NCBI RefSeq assembly: GCF_900604285.1
Contig: NZ_UWNY01000001.1
Location: 186,001 to 250,000 of the forward strand
Length of the DNA stretch: 64,000 bases
Reading direction: 5' to 3'
DNA from: Varibaculum vaginae
GTDB taxonomy: Bacteria > Actinomycetota > Actinomycetes > Actinomycetales > Actinomycetaceae
The translations under genes and the position numbers were made by a program. How positions within the stretch are numbered: the stretch's first letter is position 1; each line of letters opens with the position of its first letter. The notes beneath the pieces were generated by a model. That model was given only the letters and a program-made list of their open reading frames with translations. It ran no database searches and had not been told where the DNA came from. Of this stretch, positions 8,563-17,468 are shown one piece after another.

Positions 8563-10056
8563 ATGAAAGTAATGAGCCAAGTGGTCATGGTTATGAACCT
8601 GGACAAGTGCATTGGTTGCCACACCTGCTCGGTGACCTGTAAGCAGGCCTGGACTAACCGTACCGGCACTGAATATATGTGGTTCAACAATGTGGAGACT
8701 CGCCCCGGGCTCGGCTATCCGCGCACCTGGGAGGATCAAAAAAAGTGGAAGGGCGGTTGGCGGCGCACCGCCTCCGGCAAGTTAGTTCCGCGTTCTGGGG
8801 GCAAGCTCGCGCAGCTGGCAAAGATTTTTGCCAACCCCAATATGCCGCAGATAGACGACTATTACGAGCCCTGGACTTATGACTATGACAAGTTGTTGTC
8901 CGCTCCGGCAGGTTCTAAAGCACTACCGGTGGCGCAGGCGCGCTCCCAGATGAGCGGCAAGCCCCTAAAGAACATTGAGTGGGGGCCGAATTGGGATGAC
9001 AATTTGGCCGGCTCTACCGAGACCATGCAGGATGATCCCATCCTTAAAAAGATGAATCAGCAGGTAAAGACGGATATTGAAAATTCGTTTATGTTCTATC
9101 TGCCGCGGATTTGTAACCACTGTTTGAACCCCACCTGTGTGGCCGCCTGCCCCTCGGGAGCGATGTATAAGCGTACCGAGGATGGGATTGTCCTGGTTGA
9201 CCAGGATGCTTGTCGCGGTTGGCGGATGTGTGTTTCGGGTTGTCCCTATAAGAAGGTTTATTTCAACCACAAGAGCGGCAAGGCTGAAAAATGCACCCTC
9301 TGTTACCCCCGGATCGAGGCTGGTGACCCCACGGTTTGCTCCGAAACCTGCGTAGGCAGACTGCGTTACCTGGGGGTTATCCTCTATGACGCGGATCGGG
9401 TCAGCCAGGCGGCGGCAGTCAAGGAGGAAACGGATCTCTACCAGGCGCAGCGCGATGTAATGTTGGACCCCACAGATCCGGAGGTGATTGCGGCTGCGCG
9501 GCACAGCGGGATTCCGGAATCTTTCATCGAGGCGGCACAAAAGTCTCCAGTCTATAAGTTGATCGTGGAATACTCTCTGGCGTTGCCCCTGCACCCCGAG
9601 TTCCGCACCCTGCCGATGGTTTGGTACATTCCCCCGTTATCGCCGGTAGTAGAGGCAGTAACCGCTTCGGGAGCCGATGGGGAGAACCACCAGGTGCTGC
9701 TGACCGCCCTCGCCACTATGCGTATTCCTCTGGAGTATTTAGCAGACCTATTTGCTGCCGGGGATCCGCGGCCAGTAGAACTTTCTTTGCGACGCTTGGC
9801 GGCTATGCGCTCCTATATGCGCGATATTAATCTGGGTGACCAACCGAATCCGGAAATCCCGGCTGCGGTAGGCATGAACGAAGAACAAGTAAAAGCCATG
9901 TACCGCCTGCTATCAATCGCTAAATATAAAGATCGCTACGTTATTCCCACCACTCATCCCGAAACCGCCCGTACCCCCAGTGAATATATTTGTCCGGTGG
10001 GTCAGGGCGCGTCCTCGGGTAAAGTCCCGGTGGAAATCGGGAGGGCACCGCGGTGA
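8563..10056 (+). CDS. narH: Respiratory nitrate reductase beta subunit NarH
   Basis: NarH relays electrons from NarI haems to NarG through four iron-sulphur clusters. The 497-residue protein opens with the ferredoxin motif CIGCHTCSVTCKQAW (Cys18 onward), then has CNHCLNPTCVAACPSGAMYK and CRGWRMCVSGCPYKK. In the last, tryptophan replaces a cysteine, which is the known NarH sign of a 3Fe-4S cluster. A further cysteine group, CTLCYPRIEAGDPTVCSETC, completes the set. The ATG at 8563 follows AAAGGAGA and lies 41 bases after narG. The last codons overlap narJ by four bases, indicating coupled translation. Confidence 0.98.
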   Translation: MKVMSQVVMVMNLDKCIGCHTCSVTCKQAWTNRTGTEYMWFNNVETRPGLGYPRTWEDQKKWKGGWRRTASGKLVPRSGGKLAQLAKIFANPNMPQIDDYYEPWTYDYDKLLSAPAGSKALPVAQARSQMSGKPLKNIEWGPNWDDNLAGSTETMQDDPILKKMNQQVKTDIENSFMFYLPRICNHCLNPTCVAACPSGAMYKRTEDGIVLVDQDACRGWRMCVSGCPYKKVYFNHKSGKAEKCTLCYPRIEAGDPTVCSETCVGRLRYLGVILYDADRVSQAAAVKEETDLYQAQRDVMLDPTDPEVIAAARHSGIPESFIEAAQKSPVYKLIVEYSLALPLHPEFRTLPMVWYIPPLSPVVEAVTASGADGENHQVLLTALATMRIPLEYLADLFAAGDPRPVELSLRRLAAMRSYMRDINLGDQPNPEIPAAVGMNEEQVKAMYRLLSIAKYKDRYVIPTTHPETARTPSEYICPVGQGASSGKVPVEIGRAPR

Positions 10057-10778
10057 GCGCTAAGGTTTCCTTTATTCCGAGCCGGCAGGAGGCACCCCCG
10101 GTAAACGCGGTGGCACTCGCGGCGGAGCAGCGCTCGGCTGCCCTTATGGCGTGCGCGCTACTCTTGGATTACCCCGGCGATAACCTAGAGGAAATCCTTT
10201 CCCAGGTAAAAGCGGAAGCTGAACTACTGCCTCAGGAGATCGGCCGGGAACTTGGGGAGTTTTGTTCCTGGGCACGCCTGCGTGGGGTACGCGGGGTGCA
10301 AGAGGACTACGTGGAGACTTTTGACCGCAAACGTCGCTGCGCCCTGGAGCTGACCTATTACGCCACTGGAGATACCCGGCAACGCGGGATCGCGCTGACG
10401 GTGTTTTCGGATTTATTTAGCGCCGTAGGTTTCGAACCTCCCCACCGCGAATCGCTACCTGACTATCTACCGCGGGTTTTGGAGTTAGCTGCCCGCTGTG
10501 AGGGCGAAGATTTAGCCCTAGTCTTAAGCGCAATCACGGCTAGCCGTGAAGGAATAGAAGTGCTGCACGCTGCGCTGTGCTCACTAGATTCTCCCTGGCA
10601 GAAAGTGGTCGCTGCCCTACGCATGATATTGGGCGAAGCCGATAGGGAAACCACCGAGCGCATGGAGCGCCTCATCCGTCAAGGTCCGCCTACCGAATTG
10701 GTGGGCTTGGATGACAGTAATAACTTACCGTGGCCGCAGTTAGCCCCGGTTCGATCAGACACCGCGAGCGAAGGGTGA
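10053..10778 (+). CDS. narJ: Nitrate reductase assembly chaperone NarJ
   Basis: NarJ is the dedicated chaperone that holds NarG for cofactor and FS0 cluster insertion before membrane docking; it is not part of the final enzyme. The 241-residue protein has the mostly helical, acidic TorD/NarJ fold features: LLDYPGDNLEEIL near residue 35, an EDYVETFDRKRRCALELTYY segment (about 85-105) that is the strongest family motif, and DYLPRVLELAA near 140. It starts at a GTG overlapping the end of narH. Its N-terminal 25 residues are poorly conserved. The gap to narI is only four bases, so the operon is tightly packed. Confidence 0.95.
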   Translation: MSAKVSFIPSRQEAPPVNAVALAAEQRSAALMACALLLDYPGDNLEEILSQVKAEAELLPQEIGRELGEFCSWARLRGVRGVQEDYVETFDRKRRCALELTYYATGDTRQRGIALTVFSDLFSAVGFEPPHRESLPDYLPRVLELAARCEGEDLALVLSAITASREGIEVLHAALCSLDSPWQKVVAALRMILGEADRETTERMERLIRQGPPTELVGLDDSNNLPWPQLAPVRSDTASEG

Positions 10779-10782
10779 AGTA

Positions 10783-11559
10783 ATGGACGTGTTGTTTTGG
10801 GGAGTATTTCCCTATATTTGCATTACGCTGCTAGTTGCCGGTTTGATTTGGCGTTATCGCTCTGACCAGTATGGATGGACTTCCCAGTCCTCGCAGTTAC
10901 GGGAAGCTAAAATCCTACGAATAGCTTCTCCGCTATTCCATTTCGGAATCCTGTTCGTACTGTTGGGACACTTTATGGGGCTGATTATCCCCGACTGGAT
11001 GACGGAAGCCATGGGGGTCTCCCAGCATCAATATCACCTGCTAGCCACCGTTGGGGGTACCGTCGCGGGGATTGCGGCGCTAGTGGGTTTTATAGGTTTG
11101 CTGTGGCGGCGTTTCGTCAACCATTCGGTGCGGTTCGCTACTACCGGTCGGGATCTGGTTGCCTACATTTTCTTGGCTATCCCCCTGGCACTGGGGGCGA
11201 TAGCTACTGCTGCCAACCAGCTCTTTGGGGCTGATGGCGGTTACAACTATCGCAAAACGATTTCGGTGTGGCTGCGATCCCTGTTTATGCTGCAGCCGCG
11301 AGTAGATTTAATGGCGAATGTGCCACTCAGTTTCAAACTGCATATTATTGCCGGTTTACTGCTGTTGGCGGTGTGGCCCTTCACCCGCCTAGTGCACGTG
11401 CTCTCGGCTCCGGTGGGTTACGTTACCCGTCCTCCGATCGTTTACCGCTCGCGGCGCCCCGCGACTGCCGCTAGCCCGGAAAAGCCGGGTTGGACTCCGG
11501 TGCGGGCAACTGTCGCCGGCGGTGAGGACGCTGGCAGGGCGCCTGCACAAGGGGCTTAA
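10783..11559 (+). CDS. narI: Respiratory nitrate reductase gamma subunit NarI
   Basis: NarI is the membrane cytochrome b that oxidises menaquinol and passes electrons to NarH. The 258-residue protein has about five hydrophobic helices. Haem-ligand histidines are plausible in LFHFGILFVLLGHFMGL (helix 2) and in SFKLHIIAGLLLLAVWPFTRLVH (helix 5), matching the usual two pairs. The loop MLQPRVDLMANVPLSFKLHI is typical of the family. The C-terminal 40 residues are basic and proline/alanine-rich and probably lie in the cytoplasm. It closes the narGHJI operon and is followed by a GC-rich hairpin. Confidence 0.96.
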   Translation: MDVLFWGVFPYICITLLVAGLIWRYRSDQYGWTSQSSQLREAKILRIASPLFHFGILFVLLGHFMGLIIPDWMTEAMGVSQHQYHLLATVGGTVAGIAALVGFIGLLWRRFVNHSVRFATTGRDLVAYIFLAIPLALGAIATAANQLFGADGGYNYRKTISVWLRSLFMLQPRVDLMANVPLSFKLHIIAGLLLLAVWPFTRLVHVLSAPVGYVTRPPIVYRSRRPATAASPEKPGWTPVRATVAGGEDAGRAPAQGA

Positions 11560-11577
11560 AACAGACCATTTTTCCGA

Positions 11578-11612
11578 GGACGCCGGTTTGCTTTTTGAGC
11601 GAGCCGGCATCC
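11578..11612 (+). terminator. Candidate terminator after narI
   Basis: A 14-pair hairpin with one mismatch and two G-T pairs (11578-11591 with 11599-11612) lies just after the narI stop. There is no long T-run after it, so it may only slow transcription or stabilise the mRNA end. Confidence 0.45.
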
Positions 11613-11772
11613 TTGAGGTGTCTTATCTTTAAAGAATTTCGCGTCCGCCAGCCGGTTTTACTAAATCTTTAATACTTGAATCTATTTTTTCTATTAGCAA
11701 TTTTATTCGAACTATTTCCGCACTACCTTAATTTCTCAGATATTTTTTTCGTTTTTGCGATAACCTGGTTTT

Positions 11773-12177
11773 ATGCCTAATTATCGGATATCTACTATTG
11801 CCAACCTGCTGGGGGTCAGTGATGACACCATCCGCCGTTGGCTCGATGAAAACCTAATCGAAGCTGTTGCTGGATCCGGTCCAAAGCGGGTAGACGGAGC
11901 CTCGGTAGCTCGTTTCCTACAGGAGCGGCCGGCTGCCACCCGCCTGGGGGAAGAACCGAATGAATCCATCCGTAACCACTTCCAAGGACTAGTGGTAGCT
12001 CTGAAAAAAGGCCAGGTGATGAGCCAGGTAGACCTGCAATGCGGACCCTACCGGGTAGTATCCCTAGTCTCTACCGAAGCAGTCGAAGAACTGAACTTGG
12101 AAATAGGTTCAGTAGCCACTGCCCAGGTCAAAGCCACTAACGTTTCAGTGCAACTTCCGGAAGGAGGCAAACTGTGA
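11773..12177 (+). CDS. HTH plus TOBE-domain molybdate-responsive protein
   Basis: The 134-residue protein joins an N-terminal MerR/excisionase-like helix-turn-helix (about residues 1-55; YRISTIANLLGVSDDTIRRW is the DNA-reading part) to a C-terminal TOBE/MOP domain (about 67-131; NHFQGLVVALKKGQVMSQVD starts it). TOBE domains of this kind bind molybdate or tungstate oxyanions, so the protein probably senses molybdate and regulates modA-modBC. It overlaps modA by four bases. The downstream ModBC fusion lacks its own TOBE domain, so this protein might also supply that function. No clear Shine-Dalgarno precedes the ATG; the transcript may start close to it. The regulatory role is inferred. Confidence 0.8.
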   Translation: MPNYRISTIANLLGVSDDTIRRWLDENLIEAVAGSGPKRVDGASVARFLQERPAATRLGEEPNESIRNHFQGLVVALKKGQVMSQVDLQCGPYRVVSLVSTEAVEELNLEIGSVATAQVKATNVSVQLPEGGKL

Positions 12178-12971
12178 AAAAAATTCGTTTTGTTGCTTTA
12201 GCAGCCGGGCTCGCCCTGGCTCTGGGTGCTTGCTCCCCCTCTGGCGGTACTAAGGCTACGCAGAGCAAAGCTCCGGCAGAAAAAACCCAGCTGACAGTGT
12301 TTGCAGCCGCCTCCCTAAACAAGGCTTTCCCCGAAATTGTCGAGAAAGTACTAAAGAAGTCAGATCCCAATATCGAAGTAAAATTCTCTTTCGAGGGTTC
12401 ATCTACCCTGGTAGATCAGCTAAAGAACGGTGCGGCAGCCGACGTGTTTGCTTCTGCAGATGAAAAGAACATGACCAAGGCAACCGATGCAGATTTAGTT
12501 ACCGACGTCAAGCCTTTCGCCTCTAACACTTTGGAACTAATAGTTCCCAAGGGGAATCCCGCCAAGGTCACTGGGCTCGATGCTTCTTTGGAGGGTAAGA
12601 AACTAGTCGTGTGCGCCGAGGGAGTGCCCTGCGGTAACGCTACGAAGGAACTACAGGAAAAGCTGGGGGTCACCCTCAAACCCGCCTCTGAAGAACAGAA
12701 AGTTACCGACGTACGCGGCAAAGTAGAAAGCGGAGAAGCCGATGCGGGACTCGTTTACCGTACTGACGCTCTCGCTGCTGGCGACAAAGTGGAAATTATC
12801 AAGGTTGACGGCATCGATCAGGTGATTAATGCCTACCCGATTTCATTGGTGAAAGCTTCCAAGAACCAGGAAGCCGCGAAGAAATTCATTGCTGCCGTCC
12901 TGTCTGAAAAGGGGCTAAAGATCCTAGAAAACTACGGTTTCTCTGCTCCCCGGTCAAAAGATAAGAACTAA
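12174..12971 (+). CDS. modA: Molybdate-binding lipoprotein ModA
   Basis: ModA captures molybdate outside the membrane and delivers it to the ModBC transporter. The 265-residue product begins with a lipoprotein signal (basic MKKIR, hydrophobic core, lipobox LGAC with Cys20). The mature part has LTVFAAASLNKAFPEI and FSFEGSSTLVDQLKNGAAADVFASAD, the family segments lining the oxyanion pocket, and later DVRGKVESGEADAGLVYRTDA. The GTG start overlaps the upstream HTH-TOBE gene and has GGAGG about 7 bases upstream. The stop is 8 bases before modBC. It supplies molybdenum for NarG. Confidence 0.95.
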   Translation: MKKIRFVALAAGLALALGACSPSGGTKATQSKAPAEKTQLTVFAAASLNKAFPEIVEKVLKKSDPNIEVKFSFEGSSTLVDQLKNGAAADVFASADEKNMTKATDADLVTDVKPFASNTLELIVPKGNPAKVTGLDASLEGKKLVVCAEGVPCGNATKELQEKLGVTLKPASEEQKVTDVRGKVESGEADAGLVYRTDALAAGDKVEIIKVDGIDQVINAYPISLVKASKNQEAAKKFIAAVLSEKGLKILENYGFSAPRSKDKN

Positions 12972-12979
12972 AGCTACCC

Positions 12980-14569
12980 TTGCGTAAATCTTTCGGAGCT
13001 AATCAGGCGGCAGGATCTCCAGCGTGGCTGTGGGGTCCCGCCGCCTTAGCGTTACTTTTCCTCCTGATACCTTTCGGCGCTTTGGTTATGCGCGTACATT
13101 GGGGACAGATTCCCCAATTGCTGGTTACTGCCGAAAGCCAAGACGCCCTCTGGTTATCTTTAAAAACCTGTCTGATATCTACCGGCCTGTGCATCATTTT
13201 CGGGGTACCTCTGGCGCTATGGCTTTCTCAGGCGCAAAACGGTTTCTTTCCCCGCCTAGTACGCACCTTCGTCACTCTCCCCATGGTGTTACCCCCGGTA
13301 GTTGCCGGTTTGGTACTGCTGATCACCTGGGGACGTATGGGAATTCTCGGTTCAAAACTGGATCTTTTGGGAATTCAGATTGGATTCACCACCCTAGCGG
13401 TAGTTATCGCCCAAACTTTCGTGGCGATGCCCTTCCTGATTACTTCTTTGGAGGGAGCGCTACGTACTCGCGGTTTCCAATACGAGGCCGCGGCTAGGGG
13501 CTTAGGGGCTTCCCGTACCCGCACTCTGCTACAAGTAACTTTGCCTTTATCAGCACCGGCGATTGTTTCTGCAACCGCCTTGGCGTTTTCCCGTTGCCTA
13601 GGAGAGTTCGGGGCAACTATTACTTTTGCCGGTTCTTTGCAGGCTATCTCGCGCACCTTGCCCCTAGAGGTTTATTTGCAAAGAGAAACTGATACTGACC
13701 TGGCACTTTCTTTATCATTAGTGATTATCGCCCTAGCTATAGTGATGGTGGGTGGCACCCAGGTACTTTCCGACTATTGGTATTCGCACCTAATGGGCAG
13801 GCATAAACAAGGAGAAATTCCCGGGACAGCTCATACGGTCAGCGGGTTTTCAAAGCAAGCACCCCGTGAAAAGCGGACAGGCCCCGGGGTACACCTGGAG
13901 GCAAAAATAGGGGTTCGTAATCTGGATGTTGATTTGGATATTAACCCTGGTTCTTCCACTGCTTTGCTTGGTCCCAACGGAGCCGGGAAATCTACGATTA
14001 TCTCCCTACTGGCGGGTACGCTGATACCAGATTCTGGTTCTATTAAATGGAGCGTAGACCAGCCTCGAATCGTATTACTCGCCCAAGATCCCGCGTTATT
14101 TCCGCACATGTCCGTGCTAAGCAACGTGGTTTTCGGTTTGCGTTGCCTGGGAATTGATAAGCAGCACGCCCAACAGTCGGCACGCACCCAACTGGCGGCT
14201 GTGGGAATGCAATCCTTGGAACGACGCCGCCCCAACCAGCTTTCGGGAGGTCAAAAGCAACGCGCCGCCATTGCCCGTGCTATGGCAATCGAACCGGATG
14301 TAGTGTTACTGGATGAACCGATGTCCGCATTGGACGTAGAAGTAGCCGATCAATTGCGGCTGTTACTAAGAGAACGCATTGGGGGAGCCACCACTATCCA
14401 AGTCACCCACGACTTAACCGATGTGATTGCCCTAGATTGCCAGGTGGTGGTATTAAAACATGGAAAAATTACCCAGCGCGGTTATTGGCGGGATCTTTTC
14501 GAGGAAACTGAAGATCGTTTCTTGCAGCAACTAACTCGGAAAGCCCAGTTAGATAACGCCATCAAATAA
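12980..14569 (+). CDS. modBC: Fused molybdate ABC transporter ModB-ModC
   Basis: One 529-residue protein holds both the permease and the ATPase of the molybdate importer. Residues 1 to about 265 form a ModB-type membrane domain with about six helices and the coupling motif EYEAAARGLGASRTRTLLQV in the fourth loop region. After a linker of about 40 residues comes the ATPase, with Walker A LLGPNGAGKST (about 330-340), signature LSGGQKQRAAIARAM (about 421-435) and Walker B VVLLDEPMSALD (about 441-452). The usual C-terminal TOBE domain of ModC is missing; the protein ends soon after the H-loop region. The start is TTG, 8 bases after modA; no strong ribosome site is seen, so coupling to modA is likely. 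Confidence 0.93.
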   Translation: MRKSFGANQAAGSPAWLWGPAALALLFLLIPFGALVMRVHWGQIPQLLVTAESQDALWLSLKTCLISTGLCIIFGVPLALWLSQAQNGFFPRLVRTFVTLPMVLPPVVAGLVLLITWGRMGILGSKLDLLGIQIGFTTLAVVIAQTFVAMPFLITSLEGALRTRGFQYEAAARGLGASRTRTLLQVTLPLSAPAIVSATALAFSRCLGEFGATITFAGSLQAISRTLPLEVYLQRETDTDLALSLSLVIIALAIVMVGGTQVLSDYWYSHLMGRHKQGEIPGTAHTVSGFSKQAPREKRTGPGVHLEAKIGVRNLDVDLDINPGSSTALLGPNGAGKSTIISLLAGTLIPDSGSIKWSVDQPRIVLLAQDPALFPHMSVLSNVVFGLRCLGIDKQHAQQSARTQLAAVGMQSLERRRPNQLSGGQKQRAAIARAMAIEPDVVLLDEPMSALDVEVADQLRLLLRERIGGATTIQVTHDLTDVIALDCQVVVLKHGKITQRGYWRDLFEETEDRFLQQLTRKAQLDNAIK

Positions 14570-14649
14570 CTTCGCCAGCAATCTAGCCGAAACAAAGAGA
14601 CCAATAATAGGGGTATAGGTGCTTGCGTGCTGCAGGTAAGCTAACAGCT

Positions 14650-15798
14650 ATGAGAATCCCGCACCCCACAAAAAGCGAGCAGACTACTCCCCCCTCTCCC
14701 TCTCAGCCTCTATTTAAGGTCGTTCCAACCCCAATTACGGCAGAAGATCGCCTGATTGCTGATTTTAGCCGCGATTTACACACTCACCCTCGAGTATTGG
14801 TGGGAACCGGGGACGATTGTGCGGTTTTATCTCACCCTGATTCCCGTTCCGTCATCTCCACAGACGTGTTGGTAGAAGGAGTACATTTTCGCCGCGACTG
14901 GATGAGCCTCGAGCAGATCGGTCAGCGTGCCGCAGCACAAAATGCTGCCGATATTGCGGCTATGGGGGCGAGCGCCCACAGCGCGGTAGCGGCGGTAACT
15001 ATTCCTAAAAATATGGATAAATTCGAGATTAGCTCCCTCGCTACCGGGCTAGCAAAAGGATTAGAAAGCTACGGATATGCACTGGTAGGTGGGGATCTGT
15101 CTTCCGGATCTTGCCTACAGTTAGCGGTTACGGTTATCGGGGACTTACAAGGGCGCCCTCCCCTGATGCGTAGTGGGGCAGAACCAGGTGATCTGGTATA
15201 TTTCGCAGGTAACTTGGGGGATTCAGCCGCCGGTTTAGCACTGCTAGAACGCTTTGAGAGCCCCGAAGCAGCGATAAATAATCCTACTCTCCCGGAAGCG
15301 TTACGCGACCTCGCTAAAGAGGTGGTTTCCCGCTATCAAGTACCGCAAGTTCCCGCTGATCTTGCGTCTCAATTAGCGGGGGCAGGAGCTCACGCCTTGA
15401 TGGACGTTTCCGATGGACTAACCCGGGATGGGACAAAAATAGCTGTCGCTTCCGGAGTGGTGATTGATTTACGACGCGAACTACTGGAAAAATACACGAA
15501 ACGTCTATCGGGGCTTGCTAATATCCTGGGGATTAGAGTCTGGGATTGGGTTCTCGGCGGCGGGGAAGACCACGGACTCCTGTGTACTGCTCCCGCAGGA
15601 TTTTCGGTTCCCGGATTTTCCCCCATCGGACAAGTAATAGCAGCTAATTCCTCTAGGAATTTAACGGGCTGCACAACCAGTAATGAGGATGTAAGTAGTG
15701 CCGATTCTTCTACCTGTGCGAATAAAACTATAGAAGCACAGTTATCGATAGATGGGAAACCACATTCCCAGCAAGGTTGGGATCATTTCGCTGGTTAA
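14650..15798 (+). CDS. thiL: Thiamine-monophosphate kinase ThiL
   Basis: ThiL phosphorylates thiamine monophosphate to the active diphosphate using ATP. The protein has the PurM/AIRS-like fold motifs LVGTGDDCAVL (metal and nucleotide binding), STDVLVEGVHFRRDW, QNAADIAAMGA, LMDVSDGLTRDGTKIA and LGGGEDHGLL. The C-terminus ends in GWDHF as in many actinobacterial ThiL. The start is uncertain: the ATG at 14650 and a TTG at 14623 are both possible, and neither has a strong ribosome site; homology only begins about 30 residues later. There is no TPP-riboswitch-like sequence before it. It does not share the molybdenum theme of the upstream genes. Confidence 0.92.
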   Translation: MRIPHPTKSEQTTPPSPSQPLFKVVPTPITAEDRLIADFSRDLHTHPRVLVGTGDDCAVLSHPDSRSVISTDVLVEGVHFRRDWMSLEQIGQRAAAQNAADIAAMGASAHSAVAAVTIPKNMDKFEISSLATGLAKGLESYGYALVGGDLSSGSCLQLAVTVIGDLQGRPPLMRSGAEPGDLVYFAGNLGDSAAGLALLERFESPEAAINNPTLPEALRDLAKEVVSRYQVPQVPADLASQLAGAGAHALMDVSDGLTRDGTKIAVASGVVIDLRRELLEKYTKRLSGLANILGIRVWDWVLGGGEDHGLLCTAPAGFSVPGFSPIGQVIAANSSRNLTGCTTSNEDVSSADSSTCANKTIEAQLSIDGKPHSQQGWDHFAG

Positions 15799-15838
15799 CA
15801 GCAAGAAAATAAATAACTACAAATATTAAAAGTAACGA

Positions 15839-15914
15839 TGGTGGCTCCGACCGGCATCGATCCGGTGACCTTTCGATTTTCAGTCGAACGCTCTCCCAAC
15901 TGAGCTACAGAGCC
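15839..15914 (-). tRNA. tRNA-Phe (GAA)
   Basis: The minus strand gives a full cloverleaf: a seven-pair acceptor stem beginning GGCTCTG, D-arm AGCTCAGTTGGGAGAGC, anticodon loop CTGAAAA with anticodon GAA, and a T-arm with GGATCGATGCC. The CCA end is encoded. It is the first of three clustered tRNAs by coordinate and the last in transcription order. Confidence 0.95.
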
Positions 15915-15934
15915 TAGGGGTCTAATAAGACCTG

Positions 15935-16008
15935 CGACCCAGACGGGACTCGAACCCGCGACCTCCGCCGTGACAGGGCGGCGCGCTAACCAACTGCGCC
16001 ACTGGGCC
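15935..16008 (-). tRNA. tRNA-Asp (GTC)
   Basis: The minus strand reads GGCCCAGTGGCGCAGTTGG at the 5' end, an anticodon loop CTGTCAC with anticodon GTC, a T-arm with GGTTCGAGTCC, and a closing acceptor strand CTGGGTC with discriminator G. The CCA end is not encoded. It lies 20 bases from tRNA-Phe and 33 from tRNA-Glu, probably in one transcript. Confidence 0.95.
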
Positions 16009-16041
16009 ATATTCATTTGTGTTCCACCTTTTGGCGGATCG

Positions 16042-16114
16042 TACCCCCAACGGGATTCGAACCCGTGCCGTCGCCGTGAAAGGGCGGTGTCCTAGGCCTC
16101 TAGACGATGGGGGC
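16042..16114 (-). tRNA. tRNA-Glu (TTC)
   Basis: The minus strand reads GCCCCCATCGTCTAGAGGCC at the 5' end, an anticodon loop CTTTCAC with anticodon TTC, a T-arm with GGTTCGAATCC, and a closing acceptor strand ending TGGGGGT with discriminator A. The first pair is G-U, as in many tRNA-Glu. No CCA is encoded. It is promoter-proximal in the Glu-Asp-Phe cluster, an order common in actinobacteria. Confidence 0.95.
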
Positions 16115-16280
16115 CTTGCGGCCTGGCCCAAAGGCCTCGGCTCAGACTTGAATAAGCTTACCGGGCAAAGGCGACTAAAGGCAAAGCAATCACCTATGAA
16201 GCCTCTCACAACTAAGGTTTACCCAGTAATTTAGCAGTTCAATAACTGCATTTTTTTCCGGTGAAACGTAGTCTAGGAAT

Positions 16281-17465
16281 ATGCAGCTGCAACCTTGGGA
16301 AACCTCCGCATCCGATCAAACTGTCGAAAAAGTATTCGACTGGCTAACTAGTCTCGCCGGCATGGGCGTGGGGGTAGCCTCCGGGATAGTGCTGGCATTG
16401 GTGGCTACCACGATTGTGAAACTGGTAGCCAGGCGGGAACCTCTCACCAAATTAATCCTGAAACGTGCCACCCGCGCTTTCTTCCTAACTATGGTAATTT
16501 TGGGAGCCTACCTGGGATGGAAATACACCACCTCTGGCCTAGAGATTGAAAGTTCTACCGGCATTGGGCGCTTCAGTCACGGGCTACTTATCGCTGTCAT
16601 TTTGGTGTTTACTTTCTTTACCACCCGTATTTGCTACCTGATTGAGGACGTTGCGGTTAAAGCCAATCAAGACAAGCCTTCCCGTAATCGCTCCAAAATG
16701 CTTACCCAAGCACAAGTAATTAGGCGCGTGCTTCAAGCCGTGGTTGTGGTGGTAGGTATCGCCAGCGCGATTCTAACTTTCCCTTCTGCCCAGGTGGCGA
16801 TGGGTTCTATGTTGGCTTCAGCTGGAGTGGCGTCGATTGTGGCAACTTTGGCAGCCCAATCGACTTTAGCTAACGTGTTCGCCGGGATGCAGATTGCGCT
16901 CTCTGATGCGTTACGGGTAGGCGATAAAGTGCAGGTACCCGGCCTAGAAAATGCGAAAGAACTGGGAACAGTAGAGGAAATCACCCTCACTTACGTGGTA
17001 CTAAATCTCTACGATGAACGTCGCATGATTGTGCCTTCCACCCATTTCACTCAGCAAAAATTCGAGAACTGGACACGTAAACATACCCAGCAGGTGGGAA
17101 TGGTCGAACTTTATCTCGATTATTCTGCACCTATAGATTCCATCCGCGCGCAAGTGGACTTACTACTATCGGGTACTGAGCTGTGGGATGGACGCAGCGC
17201 CAGCGTAGATGTCTCCGACATGAACGCCGATTGTCAGACCGTGCGTATCGCGGTTTCCGCAGCCGACAGTTCAGATTTATGGACGCTCCGATGCTATCTG
17301 CGAGAACAGTTAATTCAATGGCTGGTGAAAGAGGTTCCGTGGGCGCTGGTTTCCCGGCGAATTCAGCCGCAAGAAGTCCGCTATTTTAATCGTGACCGTT
17401 CCGACGAGGAAGTTCATCGACTAGCACGCGAATTAGTCGGTGAAAATCAGCCACAGAAAGGATAA
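16281..17465 (+). CDS. MscS-family small-conductance mechanosensitive channel
   Basis: The 394-residue membrane protein looks like a MscS-type channel that releases solutes on hypo-osmotic shock. Four hydrophobic segments fall at about residues 25-50, 70-90, 98-118 and 150-175, followed by the pore-lining helix and hinge region GSMLASAGVASIVATLAAQ. The beta domain follows, with NVFAGMQIALSDALRVGDKVQV and the EEITLTYVVLNLYDERRMIVPS segment typical of MscS. The C-terminal part is soluble and basic. It starts 3 bases before msrB's leader region ends, with only a three-base gap to msrB, so the two are probably cotranscribed. Confidence 0.9.
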   Translation: MQLQPWETSASDQTVEKVFDWLTSLAGMGVGVASGIVLALVATTIVKLVARREPLTKLILKRATRAFFLTMVILGAYLGWKYTTSGLEIESSTGIGRFSHGLLIAVILVFTFFTTRICYLIEDVAVKANQDKPSRNRSKMLTQAQVIRRVLQAVVVVVGIASAILTFPSAQVAMGSMLASAGVASIVATLAAQSTLANVFAGMQIALSDALRVGDKVQVPGLENAKELGTVEEITLTYVVLNLYDERRMIVPSTHFTQQKFENWTRKHTQQVGMVELYLDYSAPIDSIRAQVDLLLSGTELWDGRSASVDVSDMNADCQTVRIAVSAADSSDLWTLRCYLREQLIQWLVKEVPWALVSRRIQPQEVRYFNRDRSDEEVHRLARELVGENQPQKG

Positions 17466-17468
17466 AAC

